A model generated the notes under the pieces. That model saw only the letters and a list, made by a program, of their open reading frames with translations. It was not told the DNA's origin and ran no database searches. Made by a program: the position numbers and the translations under genes. This document shows positions 36,201 to 48,200 of a stretch of DNA of 64,000 nucleotides, piece by piece; the first letter of the stretch is position 1, and each line of letters starts with the position of its first letter. Origin of the DNA: Heloderma charlesbogerti (Eukaryota > Chordata > Lepidosauria > Squamata > Helodermatidae); NCBI GenBank assembly GCA_026122225.1, contig JANEZZ010000983.1, positions 682,001-746,000 on the forward strand, in the 5' to 3' direction.

Positions 36201-39200
36201 AAAAAGTATTAAAATCTATGCATTAAGAACACTAAAAGCTAACACCTGTCCTGGAGATATGCCAATATACCTTCTTGTAGGCCAGCTCTGCTTGCTCGGA
36301 GGTGGAACAGCTGACCCAGCCTTTAAATTTATCCTTAATCTCCTTGAGCAGGTCATCCATAGAGTCCTGGATGTAAGAACGATAGTCTGCATGCTCTGAG
36401 TTATTAGTTCGCCCTAGCTCCTCCAAGCTCAAAGGCCTAAGGTCTTGTTCCGTGTAAGAATTCCGACATCTGCTCATTTCTTCAGGGATCTGGGAGTTGG
36501 GAAGCGGGGAGACACGAGGAAGAAAACAGTTGGCGGTTCACAACTGCAGACATTCCCAACATTTCATGATATTTCATTTGTGCTGAAGACAATGTATGCT
36601 ATGTTAGGGACAGCAACTGGTGGCCCTGGAGGAGTGTAATCTAGTTCCCGAGTTGCCATCCTAGAGGCAAAAAGAAGAGAACCAGCTGGCAGGGTATTTT
36701 AAGTTGGGGGTGGTGGAGGTTCGGCCCTTGGCCCTTCAACCCCTTTTAAAAGTGGCCCTCCAGCAAGGCTAGTTGCCAAATACGGCAGTAGGGTAGGAAG
36801 AACCAAGTGTGGAGCAGTGGTGCAAAATCTCAGCCTGAGGGCTGCATTCCACTTTGGATAAGCTCTCAGGGGCTGCATTCCAGCAGTTGGTGGGGCTGAA
36901 GGCAAAAAGGTTCAGAACCAAAGGCAAAAGTGCTGGGGCCAAAAATATCACCATATTTTAGCTGAAAGCTCTTCTGGCCAGTAAATAAGCATTAACAGAG
37001 GCATTTGAACCTTTTAGAATGGGGGAAAACCTACACAAAAGCTGGGAAACCACCAAACGCTCAGTGCTTGGGGGGAAAGGGGGTGGGGCCAGGATAAGGG
37101 GGCATGGCCATCTGGGAAATCCCAGAGAGCTGGATTGGGACCCCAGGAGGGACAGATTTGGCTCCTGGGTGTGAGGTTCTGCAACTGTGGTGGTAGATAT
37201 GCAGGATATATATATAAATAATTGTATAGTGGAATACTCACCTGAAACAGCTTCTTACACTCAGCAATCATGTGGCCCAGACCTTGCGTTGCAGCCAAAT
37301 TCTCATTTAAATCTTTTTGGTCAGGTTTTCCCAGACTCTGTTTCCTTTGCATCACCCTGTTAACACACAAGATTAATGAAAAAAACCTGACTAGAACATA
37401 TTGCAATGCTAAGGTGCTCTCATGTATGAAGGAAGAAGTCCAAAAAGAGCTAAGGATCCTACCTAAATGCCGATTAAAAATATTACGTTCTGCATCAAAG
37501 TGTGATTTTTATGTTCATCCATCTTGTTCATTTGTAATGGAAAGTTCAGGTGAATTTAGGGCTTTCATGCAGGCATGTTCATCACTTGTTGACTGCAGAA
37601 GCAAGTGATGATTTGCATATGTGAACAATCACTGCAGTCACAATCACTAGTACTTTTTATTATCCAGTAACAACTGGAAATACAATATTGTTCAGAGGAA
37701 ATAGCGGACACTACCCAGGAGTTAGAGTCCAAAAAGTCTAAAGGATAGGCTTCTTTAAGTTCATGATAACCACCAGCAAGGCTGTCAGGATGGGACACAG
37801 GGTTGAGCTACCTGGACACTTGCCTTGGAGAAGAATTTTCTCTCTTGAGGGTGTTCAAATGGAAAAGAGAAGGTGCTAAGCACACAGCAAGATTTGTTGG
37901 CGTCATCTGGTTTTCTTTCACAGCAGCCGTGACATCACTCAAGAAATATAGGAGGATCTGTAGGACCTCTCTGTTCTCATCTGGTAGAAGCATAATGGCC
38001 GCCTTGATTGCCTGGAGACGCTGATCCTTTGGCACATCTGCACAAGATTAGCAATCCTCTCATCAACTCATTGATTTTCCACACATAAAGCATGAATGCA
38101 TCCCAAAGCAAACTCTGGCCTCAACTATTTTTGACTTTAGTCTGAAGCGATTTCCTTCAGTGTGCTGCATACCATTCATGGCAAACGAAGGAATTTTTTT
38201 TGTCAACAGCTTAACTGCCCTCAGGTATTTCCTGCCTAGCAAGAGACTCAACAGTAAAACTAAACTCTGCATATTCCAGAGTTAAATTTAGAATTTAATT
38301 TTGAAAGTCACACACTTCTGCAGACCTGCTAAAAGGGCTGTTAAATTAGATTGGGGCTCCTTCAGTTTATGAACATGGGTGGCGCACAAAGATACAAACA
38401 CTAAGCTCAGCCAATCTGGACTCCAACAAAAATCCACACACACCGGTGAAACACATTCCTCAACTGGGGAGGTAATTAAAATAAATAGCCCTTACACTAT
38501 TCCCAGCTTTGGCACCACAAAATATCCAGACTGTGCTTCAATAAGCGGAGAGGATTGCTCCAGTGAACAACGATGTAGTTAAGGAGGGAAGAAAAGTCAT
38601 CACTGATGGACAGCCTCATACTATCTACCATGTAGCTCCATGGTTACAGAGCACAACAAATACTTCCAGTGGCAAATTTTGACTTGCTTTTTACAAGGCC
38701 TGGAAAGGTGGGATGTTGATGTGGTTTGCTGCATTGGGGTGGTGGTGGTGGTGGTGCAATCCCCAAAAGGCACCCAAGGAACATAATTCATGGTTCACAA
38801 ACTCTGAGGTGAGCATCTCTTGACGGTGTGGATGTCTAAAAGAGAGGCACCAAGATCCAGGGAAGGAGAAGACCTGGAAGCAGGTCTTTTTCTTCTCACC
38901 AGCCAAGACACAAGAGTGGGCCAAGTGCTCCCAAGTGGAATAGTCTCATTGACTTGCACTGGATCTGTGGAAGTGACTACTCCTACTGCCTGCCCCATCA
39001 GTGCAAGCTGATCTGAGAAGAGCTGCTGCTGTGTTATAAGGGTGTCTCCCTGCACATGTGCTTTAGGAGGGCTCAGAGATGTCTTACTCTATTCTTCTTT
39101 CTGATGGCAGTGCTGGATCAGTGCCCCAACCCACAGGTATTTGCACATCACTGCAGGCTGCATGCACATGACTGTGTGCAAGAATCTGTGTATGCATTAC

Positions 39201-42200
39201 TAGATTGTTAGTGCTGGATTGGTGGGGAGCAGAAAGCATAGTAAGTCGGGATGGGGGCAAGGTCAGAAAGTTTGAAAAAGAGGGAAGAAGCGGTGTGAAA
39301 ACACAAGAGGCTTATAAGTTGAAGATGATGATGTTAGGACCTCCCATAAAATTCCATGAATGAAGCAGGGTGGCTGCACGATTAAAGCCTCGTTTGGAAG
39401 CACCCTGTGGGTAATTCTCATTAACTGTGTGGTTGCACAGAGTTCCAGACTGAGAGACTGAGCAGGGTAGTCTCTATCGATAGGAGAGACAGCCGATCTT
39501 TCCCCCAAAGTTGCGGGTGATAGGGGAATGACTGCCCACTGCCTCCTCAACCCCTCTCAACAAAACACAGCACCGAGAAGGTGGTGTAGGAGCGCCATCA
39601 ATATAAGCTGAGCAGCGCCTGCCGCAGGACCCAGCTAGCCACAAGGCCAGGAACACAATTAGCAATGGTGTGACATGCTTTGAAAAAGGGAACTGTGGAG
39701 ACAGGGGGCCTGATGTAGGCTGGACCAGGCATGGTGGGGGCTGGGGAGCTATACCCCTGCCCCATGCTGTGCTCCTGATTGGGCCCTTGTGCCCGCTATT
39801 TCCGTCTCCCCAATGGGATCTGGATCAAGACTGCAATGGAGGACAGAGGATTAGCCCCTCCCATCCCTACATCAGGGACCCAATCCAGATCAGGCCCACC
39901 CCTGCAATTTACTTTAAGAAGCCATTCATGTCTTTAATAGCTGTGTGAATCGTGTTGTGTCTCGTTTGGCCCTCAGTGATCCATGGTTCTTACGTTTCCA
40001 CATTTTATTCATTTCTAAAAGGTGTAAGTTGTCATTCTACTCTACCAAGCACTCAGGAACTTACCAGAGCATAACAACACACAATAAGAACCAACTGAAC
40101 TGTTCTTACACTTTGAAGGGTGGGTTTCAACCTGAAAGGTAAACTCTGCACCAGTTATGGACACATACTGGAAGGCAAAATCATCCTTAAAATTACTGGC
40201 ATAGGGAAGAGGGAGATGGCAGCCCTGTGTGGCCTATATCTATCTACTGGCAAGCATTTCAGTTCTTAAATTAGAATGTTTGTTTCTTGTCAGCCCCACT
40301 GATTAACCAAGAATGGGTGTGATCAAAATTGTGTTTGAATGATCAACCAACCTTACAGATTGACAAACCCTCTTACACGGCAAACTGTTCTGATACTTTG
40401 GCTCCGAGGGAGCTGCTTAACTTCATGCCAAAGGATTAAACTGAAGGAGACCAGAAGTTCTTTGTTATTCAACATGGCAGCAAGTTGAGTCTTCCCCATC
40501 CATTCTATGGGATGGGAATGTTGCTATTGAGCGGATTATGAATGACATAATCTACATACTATGTAGAAATCACATAGTGTCCCAGGGCATCTTGGTCTAG
40601 AAAGCCAAGATGTGTGGAAATTAAATTGCTGGGATGTGAACCTGTGCTCACAGAGCCTAAATCCTTTGTCTATAGAAAGCTGGTCACTATTAAGCAGTAA
40701 AAATGTCAATACGGTAAACATTTTTGATGCTTATGAACATGACAAATGGCACAAAGTTAGCTCACCTACACTCTCTTTCCTCTCCCACACTTTTTGTATT
40801 ATAGTGTGTGTGTACACACATGTCATTCTATGGTACTGCCATTATCAGCCTGGAAATGCACACTGTGCTGGTGTTACAGGGCATGGGTGGAGGAACAAGA
40901 GTGTGCATGCATGCGCGAGTGAATGTTGTAAAACAATGTTTTTTAAACTTATAAAATGTGTGTATTCATTCCAGTTTTGATGATAATTTGAAGGTACATT
41001 TGGTTTTCAGTCTCAAGCTTGATAATATTATAAGGAGAGATGGACTTTTAGAAATGGCTCAAACTGAAACTGTGAACAATCCATGACTTACATTGGTAGA
41101 TCTGTAAGAAAGTCTCTGAAAGTTTGTTGGTCATGAGTGGTTCCGGTAGATCGCGGAAATATTGCTTCAGCATGTCAGCCACGTCATAAGCAGACTGACC
41201 TTCATAGTTTACTTTTCCCGTTGATCTCTCATTCATTTGTCGTAATGCCTGGATTCTTGACTTGACTCCAGATTTTCGGAAAAGGCCAACCTACGCGACA
41301 AAAGAAAGATGTAAGAGGGATCTACTACTGGTACCATGCTAGAAATAGGTGGAGATTCTGAAACTCAAGTTTCAAGATGGCACTGGATCAAATTCAACAC
41401 TTGGGTTTCTGGTACAGTCCTTTCCATATTCTGCCACATCAGTCTGAAGTGGAAGATCACATGTTTGAATGTCCCTTGTGTAAAAAAGCTATGCAGGAAG
41501 CCACTGCTAAGGTTCTTGGCACTAGATTTTCAAGTGTAGGTATGTTTATTATTATGTGAAGAACATTCAGACATGCGACCCTGCTGCCCATAGTCTGGAA
41601 TAGCACTGTATATCCGTTTTGCCTAATACGATGATATGGAAGGAGGTGGGGAGGTTGACTGCTGCTGTAATTATTTTTAGTTTGAGGGTTACAATCCAAT
41701 TCGAATATATTTGTTTGACTATCCACACAATTCTTAAAAACAAACAAACAACTAAAGAAGAGCACCAGCAAAGAAAATAAATTTCTGGGAGTGTGGCAGA
41801 TGGCAATGTAAAAGTACGGCAAGGCATCTAACCTGATCCAGGCAGTGGTTGCGAAGGTATCGCATGGCTTGTTGAATGCTCTGGGGAAGAGGCTGTCCTG
41901 TACGTTGTACGTTAACGGTTAGGGGAACTCCAAACACATTTCGGTCTCTATAATCTGGGACTTTTATCCTTTTCATAAACTTTGGCACAGCCCTGTAGAG
42001 GAGCAGAGATAAGCTGATAAAGATTAACAAAGTTTCAAGTGTCTTTTTATGTGCACATGCCGTCTCTCTCAAATACACACCACATACTTCTATTTCCAAC
42101 TGTGGGCTGTGGAATAAGAGGAATGCCAGAAAACATTTCACTTGACTCAGAATAGCAATATGGAAAGCCTGACTGTGGCACTGAATTCACAACATTCCAC

Positions 42201-45200
42201 TATGTTAAGGGGAAAAAATACCATGGGAAATGTCCCTAAAATATAAATGTAATTCCAGAGAGAAGAGCCATAAACAAATTTTAAAGGTTGTTACTAATGC
42301 TGTCAACCAATTGAAATAAGTTGTTAGTTGATTAGTCATCTGTTTTTTAACCAGTTAAATGAAATTTAAAATACATGCATTTTGTATATTTATATCCCAC
42401 TTTTCTTCTGGTTTGGAAGTCATAGTGATGTACACAGGGTTCCTAGGTGTTAGACCATCCATGCATTAAGAGACCAACTCCACCCACCCCAAGATTGAAT
42501 GATTTCACTCACTTAGAAGGAAAGGCCACTTTAGTTTTAATTCTCATTTTACAGTAATGTATCAGAAGAGCCTCAAAAAATACACAAATATGCCCTTAAC
42601 TTGCATTGTTGCCTAATGCTTTAGTTGGTTCATCTTCCAGCTGAAAGGTGCAGTCTCATTCCCTCAGTTGACTGTCTTGCCTTTAGCTAATCAATCAAAT
42701 TAGGAAATAAATTCTAGCCAATATTACAAAACCAACACAGACAATATTTTGATGAGATCTGATATAAACGGCCTCTTGAATAAACGGCTCACTCATTTGA
42801 TGTTAGGAAAATTACTTTTCAGTGGATTGCTGAAATAAAGAGTATTCTGATCACAACACCTCCATTAGCAACAAGGCAGATCTTATCTTTTCCATCTCTT
42901 GTTACAGAACCATCTGATTTACATCACCTAAGTGATGAATCTGTGAAGACGGCCATGTCAAAAGAATTAAATTGTTCACATCAAAAATGTTTAATCTGTA
43001 GCTAGAGTATCAATTGATTATGGTATCAATTAAAGGATGGATCCTTTCACTTTATTAGTTAAGCTTAGATACCAGAATTTGGCAGGCCAAAAGGTACAGG
43101 GCAGAACAAGGGTGGCCATGTCAAAACCTGTAAGAGTCAAACACAAATCTAGCAGTCAATGATCCTTTATAATCTTTCTTCTTTAGGACTCTCAGGGAAA
43201 GATAGACATGTGAACAATGAGCTTTTTGTATGTTAACCACTTGCTTTAGAAAGCCCTCAGACTGCGTCCCACCACCCACCAGCCTGTGCCACAGCAGGAA
43301 ACTGATGTAATACACTGGTGTTTGCCAGCAACAAGTTTGAGTTCGACAAATGACCTTTTCAGGCACAACTCCTTCCCCCTCGCACCTTCCTTCTCTAACA
43401 CTTCACCCACCCACTTTGGTAAAAAGTCCTTTCCATTGCGTTTTGACTAGTAGGAAAAAAATATACCATCAAAAATTCCAGAGCCCTGCAATTTCACTTA
43501 ATAAAATTATTTGAGAAGTTTACATTGCGATCAGCTAAGAAGCAAGTTAGCGTACAAAGCAAATACTAACACAACACAGCAGAACTGGGAATGACGCAAA
43601 CCAAGAACATTCTAAATTAACAGTATAACTATTTAAACAATGTTTTAGGTTTATGAGTGGCTAACCTGCCATACAACTATCCCACCTCATTGGTGTTTCC
43701 ACACAGTTTCAGCATAAAGTGTTATTGATATGTGTTCTGTCAAAACACGCAGTAGTGGAATGTAATGTAAAAAGAAACACACACACACACACATTACGAT
43801 GTCCGCTGAGAATCTGAAGCATGCAAGGATAAACTGGTCAATACTTATTTCTGTCTTCCAGAACAAACAACTTCTGTATTTAGCACATCTCCCATAATAA
43901 CAGCCTTGGAACAGGAAGAGGTTTGATGCAGGAGTTAAAATACTCTCTGCAAGTCCCAGGAAAAGGAAGGAGGAGACTAGACTGGACGGAACATGGTAAA
44001 GTAGTAGTAAAATGGATACAACCCCCACTCCTGCCCTCCAAAAAACCTTATATTGCACTTCTGGCTGCCTTATAATCCTGTATAAACAGCAACAGAGATC
44101 TAGGCAGTCAAAGGTTTGCAATGGCATTTATCTGGCAGAGCATATTAACTACACAATGGATGTAAACACTTCTGTATTGCAACAGTACCTTTAAGATATG
44201 CTTAAAGGATGTTCTCACAGTCTGTCATCTGTTACCAAGTTAGGCCTGCAATGGTGTGCAGGTTTGGATGACATGCCACAGCTTGATGACTGGTTGCATA
44301 TGCAACCCTCGCTTGGGGCTTGTTGTGTCGCAAGAACCTGGCGAGCGTGGGCTATGCCAGGGTTAAACAACCCTCACATAACCCTAAAACAGACCACAGG
44401 TTAAGGCTTGCATAACCCATGCTCACCAAGTTCGCACGACACGACAATGCCAGAGCGGGGGTTGCATATTCACAATGGCGGCTGCATGTGCCTCACACAT
44501 ACTGCAGCCTTGCTGTGGGTTAAATAACCCATGGTGGGCTGTCGTGTCATGCGAATAGCCCATTGGGTTGGATCCAGATTTAAGCAGGAGCAACTGGGCT
44601 GGCGGAAGTGGACTTCCCCACCCCGCCTCCCCATGGCAGCCTATCCAGCAGGGTGGTCCGCTTCTGCCAGCACATGCGTAAATCTGGATCCAACTCATTG
44701 TATTTTACTAGAGTGAATAGCTATCCGTTATCCACATTAGACATGTCAAAGTCTTGGCACCACCATCCAGAGGCAGCACACAACCTCTTTTAAAAATTCA
44801 ACTGTTTTTGGCAGGAAGGAAGGGATGATGGTGGCATTTTACTATTTGTAGGTTCTGACTAGTCAGAGGTCTGCCATGGATGTTCGCAGCTCCTTACCAG
44901 CTGAAGCCATGCTTATTCGAAGGAGTGTATTTCTCCAAGAGTGCAGTTAACTTCAAGAGGGAATATTTCTGCAGCAGGTTCATCTGTGCCACGGACTGAC
45001 AGTTGATCTGTAACAATGCTGAGCTGAAGCTGGGTCGATGGGAGCTCTGAAAGCTGTGCCACCTCATTCTGTGTCTTCAGGAGAGGGAGAAAAATAGAAG
45101 GATGTTTAACGGCACAGATAGATCCAAGCAAGTGGAAAGCTAAACCAACTCAATGATTTTGAAAGGTACCACATGGCAAAAATTGCATTTCACAATCTGA

Positions 45201-48200
45201 AATCTTAGAGGTGTTGGGAATAAAGATTTTAAGAACTTCTGAAGTATTTGCGCAGAGTGCATACAGTGGAGGCTGATGGCTACAATATCAGTGGGGCTGT
45301 GCATCTGCTCTGGGTTTCAGTCAGAACCAGGCAGAACTCTAAAGGAGCTAACCAGGGTGCTGAACCCAATTGCCAAACTGGGTCTCTTGTATGAAATATT
45401 CATCTGCACTGCTTTTGCTGACAGTAGGGTGGTCACTTATGAATTGCCAAAAAAAAAAAAAGGATATGCATCATCAAAAGAGAACAAAAGAGGCCAGCAA
45501 TTTGCATAAAAATTACATATTCTAATTGATATGTATAGATGCAGTTATTATTATTATTATTATTATTATTTAATAGAAATACAGCACATCTCACCATAAT
45601 CTGGAAGACTCTAAGCTGGGTGCCTACCTGTTCGGTCTGCTGTCCAAGTGCTATCTGTTGATGGACAACAGTTCTTATGGTTCTTCATCTTTAAACTGGA
45701 ATTGGACAGGACAGCCCTTCAAACAGAGGACAGTCCTCTGTAAAAGAGGACACATGGCCACCCTAAATGAGTGTAGCTAAGCCATGCTACTCAGAACCCA
45801 AGCTTGACTGCTTAGCCTCAACACAAGGATCTAGGCAAAGGACCTATAAGTCTGGATCAAAATGTTCCCAAACTTTTTCATAGCAGATCAGCACGATTCA
45901 GAAGGAAAATATAAATGGCTTGGGCCACTCCAGTTTGGCATTGCACATTGGACAGGACCTGCACATTTAGGTCTGTGGCATGAGTTGAGTTTCTCATCAG
46001 ACATTCCATGAAGCAAAAACCCTATGAAAAAATAGGAAATTACCGCTCAGTCCTTAATCAGCAGATGGAATCCAACTGGGAGAGCATAGGTTAGCACTAT
46101 CTCTTGTTCCATTGACAAACATTAAGAACCTGGCTCCCCTCATAATTGACCATGCCCCTCTAAAGGGTACATAGTAGCTTTTAGAAGGAACCTTGCTTTC
46201 TACCCAGCCTCTGAGACATAACACCCAGGCATAAAAGCCTTGCAATTCATTAGAGGCACAACAGGCTTGGTCATCTTAGAAAGAGCAAGATGGCATAGCT
46301 GTATTCAAGGACATGTTGTGTCCTCTTTTATCACCTAAGTCAGGTGTGTAAAACCCAAATGGGTTACAAGGCCAAATTCCTACCTAGAAGATGCCCAGTA
46401 GCCACATCAATAACACAAAATATGCCAATCCCACTTCAGTTTGTTGAACATCAATACTGCAAATCTTCCCAGTGCCTACAACCTATCATATATTTTCATT
46501 TCTTGGAGTAGGAAAGCACTGAAAGAACAGGCAAGAAAGAGGGCATTGGAAGAGTATCCAACGCCCACTTCCTACTCTTTTGCCTGCCTCATCCTTTGGC
46601 TTGCCTCAAGCTAAGGTGATATACGTGACAGGCTTGTGAGTTAAGTACGCTAGCTCAGCATTTGTAGCATCTTGGCCTTGAAGCCAGCGGTGTAGTGGTG
46701 GCGGGTTGCGCCGGGGCATCGCTCTGGCACTTTTTTTGAAGCCAGCCCCCAGCTGGGTTGCAGTCTACTATGGAAGGAGGAGGGAGCAGAGGGAGTGCGG
46801 GCGGCTGCCTCTTGGCTGCTGGCCAGACAAAGGGAGCGAGCGAGCGAGAGAGGGAGCCTGAGGGAGCTCTGCAGCCTCCTCTTGCCCCCCTTCTCCTCCT
46901 CAGCTCTTGGCTTCTCCATCCGTCCCTGCCCCATGCCTGCGTGCCCAGCTCTGCCCTCGTCTCCTGCAACACTGACCACCTGTTCAGGGTTGCTGCTGGC
47001 CACGGCAGCAGCGGGGGAGTGGGGGCACTGCCAGCATTATTTACTTATGGGGCAGGGCAGGTGGCTGGTTTGCACCAGTTTTTAGGATTTATCACACAAT
47101 CCTATGCATGTTTACTCAGAAGTGAGTCCCACTATGTTCAACGGCTAATTGGGCTGTCTGCCAGATAAGTGTGTGTAGGACTGCAGCCTTAGCTGCCTTC
47201 CCAAGATCTCTGTAAATTTAATTCGAAATAAAGACCCATTGGACTGCACTGTTAATTCTTGAACATTAATTTCTACAGTAAGTAGAATTTCCAGATGCAA
47301 CCTGCTCTGTCAGCTGTACTTTTTGGTACAATGTTGGCATGTATCTGGGCAAACAAACCCTGGTGGAGGGAAGGGAAACAGAAAAAAATCAGTTGGGGGG
47401 AGAGGAGAAAGAAGGTAGGGATGTGTGTGTGTGTGTGTGTGTATTTCAATCCAGCTGGGTGTGTGGATGTTTCTGTTGCAGGATGGGAGAGACATAATGG
47501 AGTTTAGGGAAGGCTAATGGGTAATGTTGGGGCGCTAAGGGAGTGTGCAAGGGGGCTGTTTAAATGGGAAGGGATCTGTCCATGAGGGCTGAGTTGAGAG
47601 GTTGAAGCTTCCACAGAGTATCATATTTTGAAAACCTAAAACGTTTGTGTTTGAGTGAATGAGTGAGTGAGTGGGTGAAAAAGATTAACACCCCTGCATT
47701 TTTTCTCAGACATCCAACTGAAATACCACTGCCTTACTCTCAGCTGCACTGTTTTTGGCTCCCAGTTGAAGGCTGTATATCTTACAAGGTTGTACAATCT
47801 TAGAAGGGGCGTGCCTGAGGGGGCGTGGCTGTGACTGTCACGAAGGGACTCTGACTTCTGGATTTGCCACCACACTACTGCTTGAAGCTGAATTAACCAT
47901 GCAGAGTGTGGCGAGGTTACTGTTGGTCATATTGAAAGCTCCAAAAGCTGTTACGTTTTATACCCCTGGCATAAGCTAGGAAAGAGCACAAGCTAGGAAA
48001 GAGCACTAGGAAAGAGTGTTTGATTTTAATTCATTTCATTTATTATATTTCTTTCCACCCCATAGCTGAAGCTCTCTGGGTGGTTCACAAGTATTAACTG
48101 ATAACATGTAATGGATAAAACCTATAAGGAACGCTGAGCGCCGAAGAACTGATGCCTTCGAACTGTGGTGCTGGAGAAGTCTCTTACGAGTCTCCTGGAC

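Noticed and set aside
46650..47168. Overlapping open frames on both strands, up to 136 codons
   Set aside because: They come from the GC-rich composition of the block; there is low-complexity sequence and no conserved motif.
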